Shown: positions 7,706-15,489 of the stretch, piece after piece | Position numbering within the stretch: position 1 is the first letter of the stretch | Layout of the letters: each line of letters begins with the position of its first letter | NCBI GenBank assembly: GCA_902363555.1 | Contig: CABJAM010000006.1 | Coordinates: forward strand, 265,854-329,853 | Source: Lachnospiraceae bacterium | GTDB lineage: Bacteria; Bacillota; Clostridia; Lachnospirales; Lachnospiraceae | DNA length: 64,000 bases | Direction of reading: 5' to 3' | The notes under the pieces: model-generated | The model's database searches: none | What the model was told of the DNA's origin: nothing | The model's input: the letters and a program-made list of their open reading frames with translations, nothing else | Made by a program: the position numbers and the translations under genes

Positions 7706-9259
7706 ATGAGTGCGCTGCCTTATATTGGGGAGTTGAACGGGGTTTCAACATTGTTTGTGAAGGATGAGCCGTTTTTTGTACTGGGCGGGGAATTGCATAA
7801 TTCCAGTTCTTCGGATCTTCGGTACATGGAGGAAAAGGTTTGGCCCATGCTTAAGGGGCTGAATATGAATACAGTGGTGCTGCCGCTGGCCTGGGAGTCG
7901 GTGGAGGCCGTGGAGGGCGTCTTTGATTTTTCACTGCTGGACGGACTCTTAGAGCAGGCGCGGCGGGAAGGGATGCGTCTTGTCCTGCTGTGGTTCGGCC
8001 TGTGGAAAAATTCAGAGTCCAATTATGCGCCGGGCTGGGTGAAGAAGGATACAGATACTTATTTCAGAGTCTGTGATGATTCAGGAAAGAAGCTGAATAT
8101 CATATCTCCATTGTGTGAAGCTGCGGTGGCGAAGGATGCGTATGCGTTCGGAAAGATGATGGAGCATCTGAGCCGGGTGGATCACGAGGAAAATACGGTG
8201 ATTTTTGTCCAGATTGAAAACGAGATCGGAGTGCTTGGCGCTGACCGGGATTTTTCACCATATGCACAGGAGATTTTCGAGCAGCCGGTGCCCGCTGAGA
8301 TTTTAGCTGTTTTTGATAAAAGTAAACAGCAGGGGAGCGGCTGGGCGGCTGTCTTTGGCGATGAGGCGTCGGAGCTGTTCATGGCCTGGAGCTATGCCAG
8401 AGCGGTGGAAAAAATCGCCGGAGCCGGCCGGGCATGTTACCCGCTGCCTATGTATGTGAACGCCTGGCTGGAGCAGCATCCGTGGCGGCCAGGCACCTAT
8501 CCATGCGGCGGTCCGGTGATGAAAATGGCAAAGATGTGGAAGGCCTGTGCGCCCTCCTTATTTACCATGGCGCCGGATATTTACGATCCCCATACGGCGG
8601 ATGTGATGGATGAATATGCGGTGGCGGGGAATCCTCTGTTTATTCCCGAAATCCGCAAGGACCCGGTGTGCGCCAGCTATGTCTATTATGCGTTTGGAAA
8701 GCATAATGCCATCGGCATTTCGCCGTTTGGCATCGAGGACCTCATGGCGGACCCGTCCATCTTTAAAAAGCCACCGCTTTTCCTGATGATGGAGCTGAAC
8801 ATCGATATTACCGCCATGGATGGAACCGGAACAGCGCCCTACTTATCGGCGGCCTATGATATGATGACGCACATAAAGCCTTTATATCTCAAGTACCGGA
8901 ATACATCCATGCTCCAGGCCTTTGTCCAGAGGGAGGCCAATGACGGCGGCCTGTGGCTGCGATTTGGAATATACGATATGGTCGTGTCCTACAAGCGCCG
9001 GGGGGAAGGACAGCCGGTTGGCGCCGGTATGATTTTTGAACTGGCGCCGGATAAGTTTTTATGTGTAGGCATGAATTATAAATTCGATGTGTATACAAAA
9101 CCGGGGAACAAAAACTGCGCCATGATCAGCCGGGCCGTGGAAGGACATTTGGAAAATGGCCGGTTTATTGAAGGCCGGGTGCTCAATGGCGATGAGCGGA
9201 TGAATGTCAATTTGAACGAAAAGCCTTCGGCGCTTTTGGTGGAAATTTATGATTTATAG
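7706..9259 (+). CDS. Glycoside hydrolase, GH35/GH42-like (DUF5597 type)
   Basis: A 517-residue soluble protein without a signal peptide. The N-terminal two thirds look like a (beta/alpha)8 glycosidase barrel: FFVLGGELHNSSS at the start, NTVVLPLAWESVEAVEG, then the acid/base-type motif VQIENEIG and a later PLFIPEIR that could hold the nucleophile. These are features of beta-galactosidase-like clan A enzymes that carry a C-terminal DUF5597 domain. Likely beta-galactosidase or related exo-activity on sugars taken up into the cell; the substrate is inferred. The start at 7706 follows AAGGAGGA; an in-frame ATG at 7688 overlaps that site. It stands alone with its own promoter. Confidence 0.8.
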   Translation: MSALPYIGELNGVSTLFVKDEPFFVLGGELHNSSSSDLRYMEEKVWPMLKGLNMNTVVLPLAWESVEAVEGVFDFSLLDGLLEQARREGMRLVLLWFGLWKNSESNYAPGWVKKDTDTYFRVCDDSGKKLNIISPLCEAAVAKDAYAFGKMMEHLSRVDHEENTVIFVQIENEIGVLGADRDFSPYAQEIFEQPVPAEILAVFDKSKQQGSGWAAVFGDEASELFMAWSYARAVEKIAGAGRACYPLPMYVNAWLEQHPWRPGTYPCGGPVMKMAKMWKACAPSLFTMAPDIYDPHTADVMDEYAVAGNPLFIPEIRKDPVCASYVYYAFGKHNAIGISPFGIEDLMADPSIFKKPPLFLMMELNIDITAMDGTGTAPYLSAAYDMMTHIKPLYLKYRNTSMLQAFVQREANDGGLWLRFGIYDMVVSYKRRGEGQPVGAGMIFELAPDKFLCVGMNYKFDVYTKPGNKNCAMISRAVEGHLENGRFIEGRVLNGDERMNVNLNEKPSALLVEIYDL

Positions 9260-9342
9260 GGAACTGCTTTAACGCCTTCCCCGGTCAATTTGATGAAATT
9301 TTCAGGGAAAGAAAATTTACCCTAACAAAATGCCTGATTTTG

Positions 9343-9414
9343 TGCTATAATGAATATACAGCGTGCGGTTTATTTGCAAACGTAAGTCCAGTTGCAAGAC
9401 CGCACGTTTGTTTT
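9343..9414 (+). promoter_or_regulatory. Extended -10 promoter followed by a terminator-like leader hairpin
   Basis: TGCTATAAT (9343-9351) is a perfect extended -10; the -35 is poor. From about the predicted start of transcription, CGTGCGGT (9362-9369) pairs with ACCGCACG (9399-9406), helped by TTGCAA on both sides of the loop, and TTTGTTTT follows. The RNA would begin with an intrinsic-terminator-like hairpin before the CarD-like gene. Confidence 0.6.
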
Positions 9415-9480
9415 AGTAGTTATTTACTGGTCCGCCAGTGAACAGGAACCATTCGTCTGCACAAATGGAGGTAGGAAAGT

Positions 9481-9987
9481 ATGTTTCAGGAAAATGATTT
9501 AGTTGTCTATGGTAATACAGGCGTATGCCGGGTGAAAGCCGTGGGGCCTTTGGATGACATATCAGCGGCTAAGAAGGACCGGCTTTATTACACGTTGGAA
9601 CCGCTCTATGACAAAGGTACCATTTATATTCCGGCGGATACAAAGGTTTTTATGCGTCTTGTAATTACAAAGGATGAAGCGAACGATTTGATCTCCAGAA
9701 TCCCGGATATCCGGGAAAATAATTATGATGGCCAGAATCTGCGCATGTTGTCCGATAATTATGAGGCTTCTTTAAATACCCATAACTGTGAGGACCTGGT
9801 CCAGTTGATCCGCACCGTTTTTGTGCGCAATCAAAAGGCTGCGGAAAATGGCAAAAAGCCGGCACAGACGGATGAGCGTTACATGAAGAAGGCCAAGGAT
9901 CTGCTCCACGGTGAGCTGGCGGCAGCCTTGGGCATTGACTATGATGATGTGGAAGCATATATAGATAACGCGGTAAACGGACGATAG
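9481..9987 (+). CDS. CarD-like transcription factor
   Basis: A 168-residue protein. The N-terminus (MFQENDLVVYGNTGVCRVKAVG, then DRLYYTLEPLYDKGTIYIPAD) is the CarD/TRCF RNA-polymerase-interacting fold; the C-terminal half is helical (KAKDLLHGELAAALGIDYDDVEAYI) as in CarD, where it contacts promoter DNA. Such proteins bind the RNA polymerase beta subunit and stabilise open complexes. AGGTAGG precedes the ATG. The gene follows a leader with a terminator-like hairpin, so its level may be set by attenuation. The LysR gene begins 5 nt after its stop and is probably co-transcribed. Confidence 0.88.
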   Translation: MFQENDLVVYGNTGVCRVKAVGPLDDISAAKKDRLYYTLEPLYDKGTIYIPADTKVFMRLVITKDEANDLISRIPDIRENNYDGQNLRMLSDNYEASLNTHNCEDLVQLIRTVFVRNQKAAENGKKPAQTDERYMKKAKDLLHGELAAALGIDYDDVEAYIDNAVNGR

Positions 9988-9992
9988 GATTT

Positions 9993-10880
9993 ATGGAATA
10001 CAATAAGATCATTTATTTTCTTGCGGCGGCCGAAACGGGAAATTTTTCCCGGGCGGCCAAACAGCTCTATATATCGCCACAGGCGCTGAATAAACAGATC
10101 CGCCTGATGGAGGAGGAGCTGGGCGCGCAGTTGTTTACACGCTCGGTCAAGGGGGCACAGCTCACGGAGGTTGGCCGCTATGCCAGAGATAAGCTGGACC
10201 GTGTCAACCGGGATCTGAATTTTGCACTGGAAGACATCCGACAGCATATACAGCATCGGAAGGAAAAGCTGCGTATCGGTTTTTTCTCACATCTGCCGAA
10301 AGACACGCTGGTGACGCCGGCGATCAGTCTCATATTGGCATCCTTTCCGGAATATAAAATTGAATTGGATATGGTGGATCTGTTTGAAGCCAGGGAACAG
10401 ATGCTAGAGGGAAAGCTGGATATTTTATTTACAAATACCCATTCTGAGGAGGAATGGCCTCAGGAGGAAAAGGTGGTTTTCGGCAGTTTCCCGGCAAAGG
10501 TCGTCGTGTCTTTGCTTCATCCCTGGGCTGTGCGCGATGAGATCACCCAGGAGGATATGCGGGAATCGGTTTTTCTAAAGATGAACCGCTCTCATAAAGA
10601 TTATAATGTGCCGGAAAAAGAGAGCTTTTATGAAAATATACCGTGCCGGCAAATACTTACGACCAGTAATTTTGCCGCAACCTGTGCGCTGCTGGAGCAG
10701 GGGGAGGCGTTTGCTGTGTTCCCCATGGCCTTTGCACATATGGAGGAATCCAGATTTAAGTTTTTCGATTATCCGGGAGATGCCGTCCAGTATGAAACGG
10801 TAGCTTTATGTAAAAAAGAAAGCCATCTGCCGGAAGTTCGGGAGATCATGCAGCTTCTAAGAGATGAATTTAACGTGTAA
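9993..10880 (+). CDS. LysR-family transcriptional regulator
   Basis: A 295-residue regulator. The N-terminal winged helix-turn-helix is clear (FLAAAETGNFSRAAKQLYIS through LGAQLFTRSVKGAQLTEVG, residues ~8-57), followed by a linker helix and a two-lobed effector domain from ~90. The effector is unknown. It begins 5 nt after the CarD-like gene and lies just upstream of the UroD-like methyltransferase gene, which it may control. Two hairpins after its stop end the transcript before that gene. Confidence 0.9.
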   Translation: MEYNKIIYFLAAAETGNFSRAAKQLYISPQALNKQIRLMEEELGAQLFTRSVKGAQLTEVGRYARDKLDRVNRDLNFALEDIRQHIQHRKEKLRIGFFSHLPKDTLVTPAISLILASFPEYKIELDMVDLFEAREQMLEGKLDILFTNTHSEEEWPQEEKVVFGSFPAKVVVSLLHPWAVRDEITQEDMRESVFLKMNRSHKDYNVPEKESFYENIPCRQILTTSNFAATCALLEQGEAFAVFPMAFAHMEESRFKFFDYPGDAVQYETVALCKKESHLPEVREIMQLLRDEFNV

Positions 10881-10891
10881 TACCCTATATA

Positions 10892-10969
10892 TGGAACCGT
10901 TGGAAAGGGAAAACGGTTCCGGTAAAATTGTTGTATTGCAACCTCAGGTTGTCGTATAGCAATTTTTTT
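10892..10969 (+). terminator. Tandem hairpins, terminator of the CarD-LysR transcript
   Basis: GGAACCGTT (10892-10900) pairs with AACGGTTCC (10911-10919). A second hairpin uses AAATTG (10925-10930) with CAATTT (10960-10965) enclosing CAACC/GGTTG, and runs into seven T. The second is a standard intrinsic terminator. Confidence 0.8.
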
Positions 10970-10993
10970 CTGATTTTATAAACACCGTTACTG

Positions 10994-11002
10994 TGCTAAT
11001 AT
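10994..11002 (+). promoter_or_regulatory. Extended -10 promoter
   Basis: TGCTAATAT is an extended -10 about 30 nt upstream of the UroD-like gene. The best -35 (TTATAA at 10976-10981) is poor, as would fit an activator-dependent promoter. Confidence 0.45.
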
Positions 11003-11033
11003 AAAGAAAAGAAAACGAAAAGGGGTAGGTTTT

Positions 11034-12023
11034 ATGCAGACAAACAAAGAGGCATTGCTGGCTTTATACCGTGGAGAAAAAGCGGATTTTATCCCGGAGG
11101 TTTACGGTATTCAAAAGGATGTGGTATTTCCGGGAGAGCGCTATATTGAGCTGGGAGATAAGTTTGATCCATACGGCACCGGACCGGACGCCTGGGGCGT
11201 GCTCTGGACTAATCAGGGGCCTAATCCTATGATCGATGGCAATATGGTAGCGAAGGATTACCGTATGTTTGACGAGATGTGCGATTGGAAGCAGTATGTG
11301 AAATTTCCACCACTGGATTATATGCCTATCGAGGAGATATTTAAGGGAATGTGCTATGGAATGCATGTGAACCCGGAAACGGACGTGGTTAGCTGTCTGA
11401 TGCTTTCCGGACAGTTTGAGCGGATGAACCAGATGATCGGCATGGAAAATGCTCTGTGCGCTTTTTACGATTATCCGGACGAGGTCCACGAGTTTTTCGA
11501 CGCTATGTGCGAATATAAATTAAAATGTATCGACCTGGCCTACAAATATCTCCACCCGGATGTTATCCATATGCATGACGACTGGGGCACTAACGACAAC
11601 ATGTTTTTCTCACCGGATATCTGGCGGGAATTTATCAAGCCCAATGAGATCCGTTATGCCAAACGTATCCACGAGCTGGGCATGATCTATATGCATCATT
11701 CCTGCGGGTATATCCGTCAGATCATCCCGGATCTTGTGGAGATCGGCGTGGATTGTATCGAACCGGTGATGGTGAAAAATGATGTGGATTACATATTGGA
11801 CAATTTTGGCAAAAAGATCACTGTGGTCGGCGGTCTGGACAATCAGAAAATGGAAGCTCCGGGAGCCACGGAAGCTACGGTGCGCGAGGAAGTCCGTTAC
11901 CGTATGGACAAATACGTAAATAAGGGAAGATATGTGCCTTACTATATCCCCACCAACGAGAAGATTTTTGGAATCTACATCGATGAAGTGAATAAATATG
12001 GCCGAACGATTGAATTAAAATAA
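11034..12023 (+). CDS. Uroporphyrinogen decarboxylase-fold methyltransferase
   Basis: A 329-residue cytosolic protein of the UroD superfamily. The near-C-terminal motif MHHSCGYIRQIIPDLVEIGVD matches the HxCG zinc region of corrinoid methyltransferases such as MtaA/CmuA-type proteins rather than haem UroD. HDDWGTNDNMFFSPD is a typical substrate-side motif of this group. In anaerobes these proteins move methyl groups between methoxy- or methylamine-type donors, corrinoid proteins and pterin or thiol acceptors. No corrinoid protein gene is adjacent, so the substrate and partner are unknown. GGGGTAGG precedes the ATG. Probably controlled by the upstream LysR protein. Confidence 0.82.
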   Translation: MQTNKEALLALYRGEKADFIPEVYGIQKDVVFPGERYIELGDKFDPYGTGPDAWGVLWTNQGPNPMIDGNMVAKDYRMFDEMCDWKQYVKFPPLDYMPIEEIFKGMCYGMHVNPETDVVSCLMLSGQFERMNQMIGMENALCAFYDYPDEVHEFFDAMCEYKLKCIDLAYKYLHPDVIHMHDDWGTNDNMFFSPDIWREFIKPNEIRYAKRIHELGMIYMHHSCGYIRQIIPDLVEIGVDCIEPVMVKNDVDYILDNFGKKITVVGGLDNQKMEAPGATEATVREEVRYRMDKYVNKGRYVPYYIPTNEKIFGIYIDEVNKYGRTIELK

Positions 12024-12027
12024 AACA

Positions 12028-12067
12028 AAACCCGGAACTGCCGATTCTGTCTGGCGGTTCCGGGTTT
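12028..12067. terminator. Bidirectional terminator
   Basis: AAACCCGGAACTGCC (12028-12042) pairs with GGCGGTTCCGGGTTT (12053-12067), one mismatch. T-rich sequence follows on the + strand and an A/T run on the other side; it separates the convergent UroD-like and pyrI genes. Confidence 0.9.
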
Positions 12068-12070
12068 ATT

Positions 12071-12496
12071 TTATTTTTTGTTGAATTTTTCTTCGCAGTA
12101 AATGCAACGATAGGTTTTCGTGGCCGCATCGGTGAGCTTGAACACATTGGGAAGCTCCTGCTCGATGGATGTGATGCAGCGGGGGTTTTTGCACTGGATC
12201 ACATTGGTCACAGTTTCCGGAAGGGTAAGATTTTTCTTTGCCACGATCTTACCGCCGGAAATAATATTGACCGTAATATTATTATCGATAAAACCGAGGA
12301 TATCCAGATCCAGCTCCATGGGCCCCTGGATTTTAATAATATCTTTTTTGCCCATCTTATTGCTTGAAGCATTTTTTATTATAGCGATCTGGCAGTCCAG
12401 CTTTTCCAGCTTCAGATATTTATAAATGTCCATACTTCTTCCGGCCTGGATATGGTCGATCACATAGCCTTCGTCAATTCCGCTGATACTTAACAT
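12071..12496 (-). CDS. pyrI: Aspartate carbamoyltransferase regulatory subunit
   Basis: A 141-residue protein with the PyrI layout: N-terminal nucleotide-binding domain (IDEGYVIDHIQAGRSMDIYKYL) and C-terminal zinc domain with paired cysteines CKNPRC and CIYC. It binds nucleotide effectors and holds catalytic trimers in the holoenzyme of pyrimidine synthesis. Its start overlaps the pyrB stop by 7 bases, so translation is coupled and subunit ratio is likely fixed that way. It is the last gene of the leftward transcript and ends in the shared terminator. Confidence 0.95.
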   Translation of the reverse strand: MLSISGIDEGYVIDHIQAGRSMDIYKYLKLEKLDCQIAIIKNASSNKMGKKDIIKIQGPMELDLDILGFIDNNITVNIISGGKIVAKKNLTLPETVTNVIQCKNPRCITSIEQELPNVFKLTDAATKTYRCIYCEEKFNKK

Positions 12497-13410
12497 AATC
12501 CCACCTCCAGTAAAATCATTATTAATGCCATGCGGGCGTAAACGCCAAACTGCGCCTGTTTAAAATAAGCAGCACGGGGGTCCTTGTCCACCTCCACGGA
12601 AATTTCATTGACACGGGGCAGTGGGTGAAGGACGAGCATGTCCTCCTTGGCATATTGCATTTTGGACGCATCCAGGATATAACGATCCTTTAAACGGATA
12701 TAATCCTCCTCATTGAAGAAACGTTCCTTCTGAACGCGGGTCATATAAAGGATATCCAGCTCCGGCATTACATCTTCCAGAACCTCAACCTCTTTGTAAG
12801 GCACATTTTTATCATCCAGCACTTCCTTGCGGATATAGGTTGGGATGCGCAGCTCCTCCGGGGAGATCATAACAAAACTGATATTGGGATAACGCACCAG
12901 GGCGTTGATCAGGGAGTGGACCGTACGGCCAAACTTCAGATCACCGCAAAGACCGATGGTTAGATGATCCAGACGTCCTTTTAAAGAGTGGATCGTCAGA
13001 AGATCGGTGAGCGTCTGTGTCGGGTGCTGATGGCCGCCGTCACCGGCATTGATCACAGGAATGGTGGAGTGGAGCGATGCCACATAAGGCGCGCCCTCCT
13101 TGGGGTGGCGCATGGCGGCAATGTCCGCATAACCGGAAATGACCCGGATCGTATCGGCCACGCTTTCGCCTTTGGCTGCGGAGCTGGAATCTGCGCTGGA
13201 AAATCCCAGGACGCTGCCGCCCAGGTTCAGCATGGCGGCCTCAAAACTTAGACGGGTGCGGGTGCTTGGCTCATAAAAAAGCGTTGCCAGCTTTTTGCCG
13301 TCGCAGACCTTGGAATATTTGGATGGATCATTTGCAATGTCTTCTGCCAGAAGGAGAAGCTTTTCAGTTTCTTCCACGGAAAAATCCAGTGGGCTGATTA
13401 AATGTCTCAT
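12490..13410 (-). CDS. pyrB: Aspartate carbamoyltransferase catalytic subunit
   Basis: A 306-residue transferase that makes carbamoyl-aspartate, the first committed step of pyrimidine synthesis. The carbamoyl phosphate site FYEPSTRTRLSFEAA (~46-60), HPTQTLTDL and LHPLPRV motifs are intact. TGGAGGTAAGTA precedes the ATG. The gap to the upstream YhfC-like gene is only 45 nt with no terminator or PyrR-type attenuator visible, so it is probably read through from that gene. Overlaps pyrI by 7 nt. Confidence 0.96.
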   Translation of the reverse strand: MRHLISPLDFSVEETEKLLLLAEDIANDPSKYSKVCDGKKLATLFYEPSTRTRLSFEAAMLNLGGSVLGFSSADSSSAAKGESVADTIRVISGYADIAAMRHPKEGAPYVASLHSTIPVINAGDGGHQHPTQTLTDLLTIHSLKGRLDHLTIGLCGDLKFGRTVHSLINALVRYPNISFVMISPEELRIPTYIRKEVLDDKNVPYKEVEVLEDVMPELDILYMTRVQKERFFNEEDYIRLKDRYILDASKMQYAKEDMLVLHPLPRVNEISVEVDKDPRAAYFKQAQFGVYARMALIMILLEVGLC

Positions 13411-13455
13411 TACTTACCTCCATAATAAATGTTTACTGTTGTTTTACCGAACGCA

Positions 13456-14322
13456 TTATTTTAAATGGATCGTCTTTTTACCTTTGCCTGTATTGATCAT
13501 ATCCTTCACATGCTGCTTTTCATATTCCTTGATCTTATCATAAGAATAGATCAGTACAGCCACACTGAAGACAAATGTAGTAATTGTCTCAAACCATATG
13601 CTCTTGATGAAACCGGCATTGGTAATACATCCCGGTACGATCATAATGATATGGAAAATCAGTGCGAGACGGAAATATGCCTTGTCATTTGCGCCAAATA
13701 TCGCCCGGAATACAAGCAGCGAGGAACCGATCTGGAATAAGATCATGGCCAGCCCCTGAATGATGATGGCCAGGAAATCCCCGGTGGATGAGTTCATAAG
13801 CAGGTCAAAGATCCCCTGAACATTTTCCAGGTCCGTACCTGCAAGCCCGCTTAAAAACTGCTCCATCTGACCGCCGCTTATGATGGCTGCGTAGGAGAAG
13901 TAGGAGGCCATGGAAATACCAACAGTCATAATGGCTTCCAGACCGCCAAAGCCGGCGCCAAACTCAAGGGCATCGCCGCGCATGGCATATTTGTTCGGGT
14001 TGGCGTCATTCTTCAGTATTTTGATCGTATAATACTTGCCGGACTGTGCCAAAAGCGCACCGATCGTCTGTGTGCACAGCGAATAGATGAATATAAGGGC
14101 GCTGGAAAATCCGGAAGTGTCTACAAACATAAGAAGCAGGCCGTTAACGAGATTTACAAGACAAAATGAAAATGCGACGTAGGCCAGCATACCGAGAAAG
14201 AATGGTTTCAAATGTGCTTTAAAACGCTTTTTGAAAATGACACATAGCAGCAGGGGTAATACAAGACTATAGGATACACCGACTAAGATAACACTTATCG
14301 TTCCGTTTGAAATGCTTCCCAT
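13456..14322 (-). CDS. YhfC-like polytopic membrane protein (putative intramembrane protease)
   Basis: A 288-residue protein with about seven membrane helices. The segment ALEFGAGFGGLEAIMT resembles the conserved glutamate-containing helix of the YhfC family, which is related to CPBP/PrsW-type glutamic intramembrane proteases. Where I recall a histidine next to the glycine in the family motif, this protein has phenylalanine (GFGG), so activity is uncertain. The C-terminus is basic and cytosolic. AGGAGG precedes the ATG. It lies just upstream of pyrB and is likely co-transcribed, with no obvious functional link. Confidence 0.6.
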   Translation of the reverse strand: MGSISNGTISVILVGVSYSLVLPLLLCVIFKKRFKAHLKPFFLGMLAYVAFSFCLVNLVNGLLLMFVDTSGFSSALIFIYSLCTQTIGALLAQSGKYYTIKILKNDANPNKYAMRGDALEFGAGFGGLEAIMTVGISMASYFSYAAIISGGQMEQFLSGLAGTDLENVQGIFDLLMNSSTGDFLAIIIQGLAMILFQIGSSLLVFRAIFGANDKAYFRLALIFHIIMIVPGCITNAGFIKSIWFETITTFVFSVAVLIYSYDKIKEYEKQHVKDMINTGKGKKTIHLK

Positions 14323-14543
14323 AATTTTTGAATCCTCCTATTTATTACTGTCCGGACATGCCTGACCGAACTCTTTAAATATCATAATACAAAATGTCCA
14401 AATATACCAGCATTTTTGCAAATTTAATGGCGAAAAAATTATGAAAAAATTATTAAATGCAGATTGAAAAAATATTTTAATTATATCGGACGGAAAAAGA
14501 TTATTTTGAGTATTGACAGCCGGATCTGCGGATGATAGTATAT

Positions 14544-14564
14544 ATACATACCGTTGGTATGTAT
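14544..14564 (+). promoter_or_regulatory. TetR autoregulatory operator
   Basis: ATACATACC, GTT, GGTATGTAT: a perfect 9-bp inverted repeat with a 3-bp spacer, ending a few bases before the ribosome site of the TetR gene. The same arms recur at 15328-15358 before the MFS gene. Confidence 0.85.
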
Positions 14565-14574
14565 AGGAGGCATT

Positions 14575-15219
14575 ATGGCGAGAAATAAATACCCGGAACA
14601 GACTGTGGAAAAGATCCTGCAGATTTCGGCCCGGCTGTTCCTGGAAAAAGGTTATGAAAATACGACGATCCAGGATATTACCGACGAATTAAAGATGAGC
14701 AAGGGTGCGATCTATCATCATTTTAAATCAAAAGATCATATTTTGGACGCTATCGGTGATATGCAGTTTTTTGAAAGAGACAGCTTTACCAGGGTCATGG
14801 AGGATAAAAGCCTGAGCGGGCTGGAAAAGCTACGTAAGGTATTTATTTTGGAGCTGGGAAACTATGAGAAGCTGCAGATCGATAAGATGGCGAAATTTGT
14901 CGATAATCCTAAACTATTGGTGGCCATGCTGACACAGCTCTTTGATAGAAGTGCGCCGATCCTGCAAAGTGTCATTGATGAAGGGGTCGCCGATGGATCG
15001 ATCACGATCAAAGACAGCCAGAGCATCAGTGAGGTTTTAATGCTTTTGATCAATGTATGGCTGAACCCTATGTGCGTACCGGCCACGCCAGAGGCTATTC
15101 GGAGAAAATTGGAGTTTTTACGGGAATTCACTGAGAATATGGGTATCCCCATACTCGATGACCAGGTTTATGAGGTGGTTATCAATTATTTCAGGAATAT
15201 CATGGATGAAGAAATTTAA
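14575..15219 (+). CDS. TetR-family transcriptional repressor
   Basis: A 214-residue regulator starting at 14575 (MARNKYPEQTVEKIL) behind TAGGAGG; an earlier in-frame start overlaps the operator. The helix-turn-helix reads TTIQDITDELKMSKGAIYHHFKSKDHIL (residues ~27-54), the standard TetR recognition motif. The C-terminal ligand domain is helical and unclassified. Identical palindromic arms lie before this gene and before the following MFS exporter, so it very likely represses both and is released by an exporter substrate. Confidence 0.93.
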   Translation: MARNKYPEQTVEKILQISARLFLEKGYENTTIQDITDELKMSKGAIYHHFKSKDHILDAIGDMQFFERDSFTRVMEDKSLSGLEKLRKVFILELGNYEKLQIDKMAKFVDNPKLLVAMLTQLFDRSAPILQSVIDEGVADGSITIKDSQSISEVLMLLINVWLNPMCVPATPEAIRRKLEFLREFTENMGIPILDDQVYEVVINYFRNIMDEEI

Positions 15220-15220
15220 T

Positions 15221-15320
15221 AAAGAGGCCCGTCCAAATCGTGTATGTCCGGATTTTCTGTAACGCAAAGGAAAACGGACAGCAGCATGATTTCTGCCGAT
15301 GAATGGACGCGCCTCTTTAC
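15221..15320 (+). terminator. Long two-tier hairpin between tetR and the MFS gene
   Basis: AAAGAGGC-CGTCCA (15221-15235) pairs over ~70 nt with TGGACGCGCCTCTTT (15304-15318), one mismatch. Inside, TGTCCG..TTTTC pairs with GAAAACGGACA. T-rich sequence follows. Probably a terminator of unusual size. Confidence 0.6.
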
Positions 15321-15327
15321 TTTTAAC

Positions 15328-15358
15328 ATTATACATACCGTCGGTTGGTATGTATAAT
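15328..15358 (+). promoter_or_regulatory. TetR operator over the MFS promoter
   Basis: ATTATACATACC, 7-bp spacer GTCGGTT, GGTATGTATAAT: perfect 12-bp arms. Its right end supplies a TATAAT (15353-15358) with TATACA (15330-15335) 17 bp upstream, so the operator covers the entire promoter. The spacer is 4 bp longer than at 14544-14564. Confidence 0.85.
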
Positions 15359-15489
15359 ATGCCATAGTTCCTCCGATGCATTCGCCAATGCGGGCATATA
15401 CTGTAAAACAGCGTAACCGGTCCAATGTACTTACCGGTTACCGGATGGCTGTAAAAATTTTTATTTATTTTAAGAAGGGAAGTTTGTGT

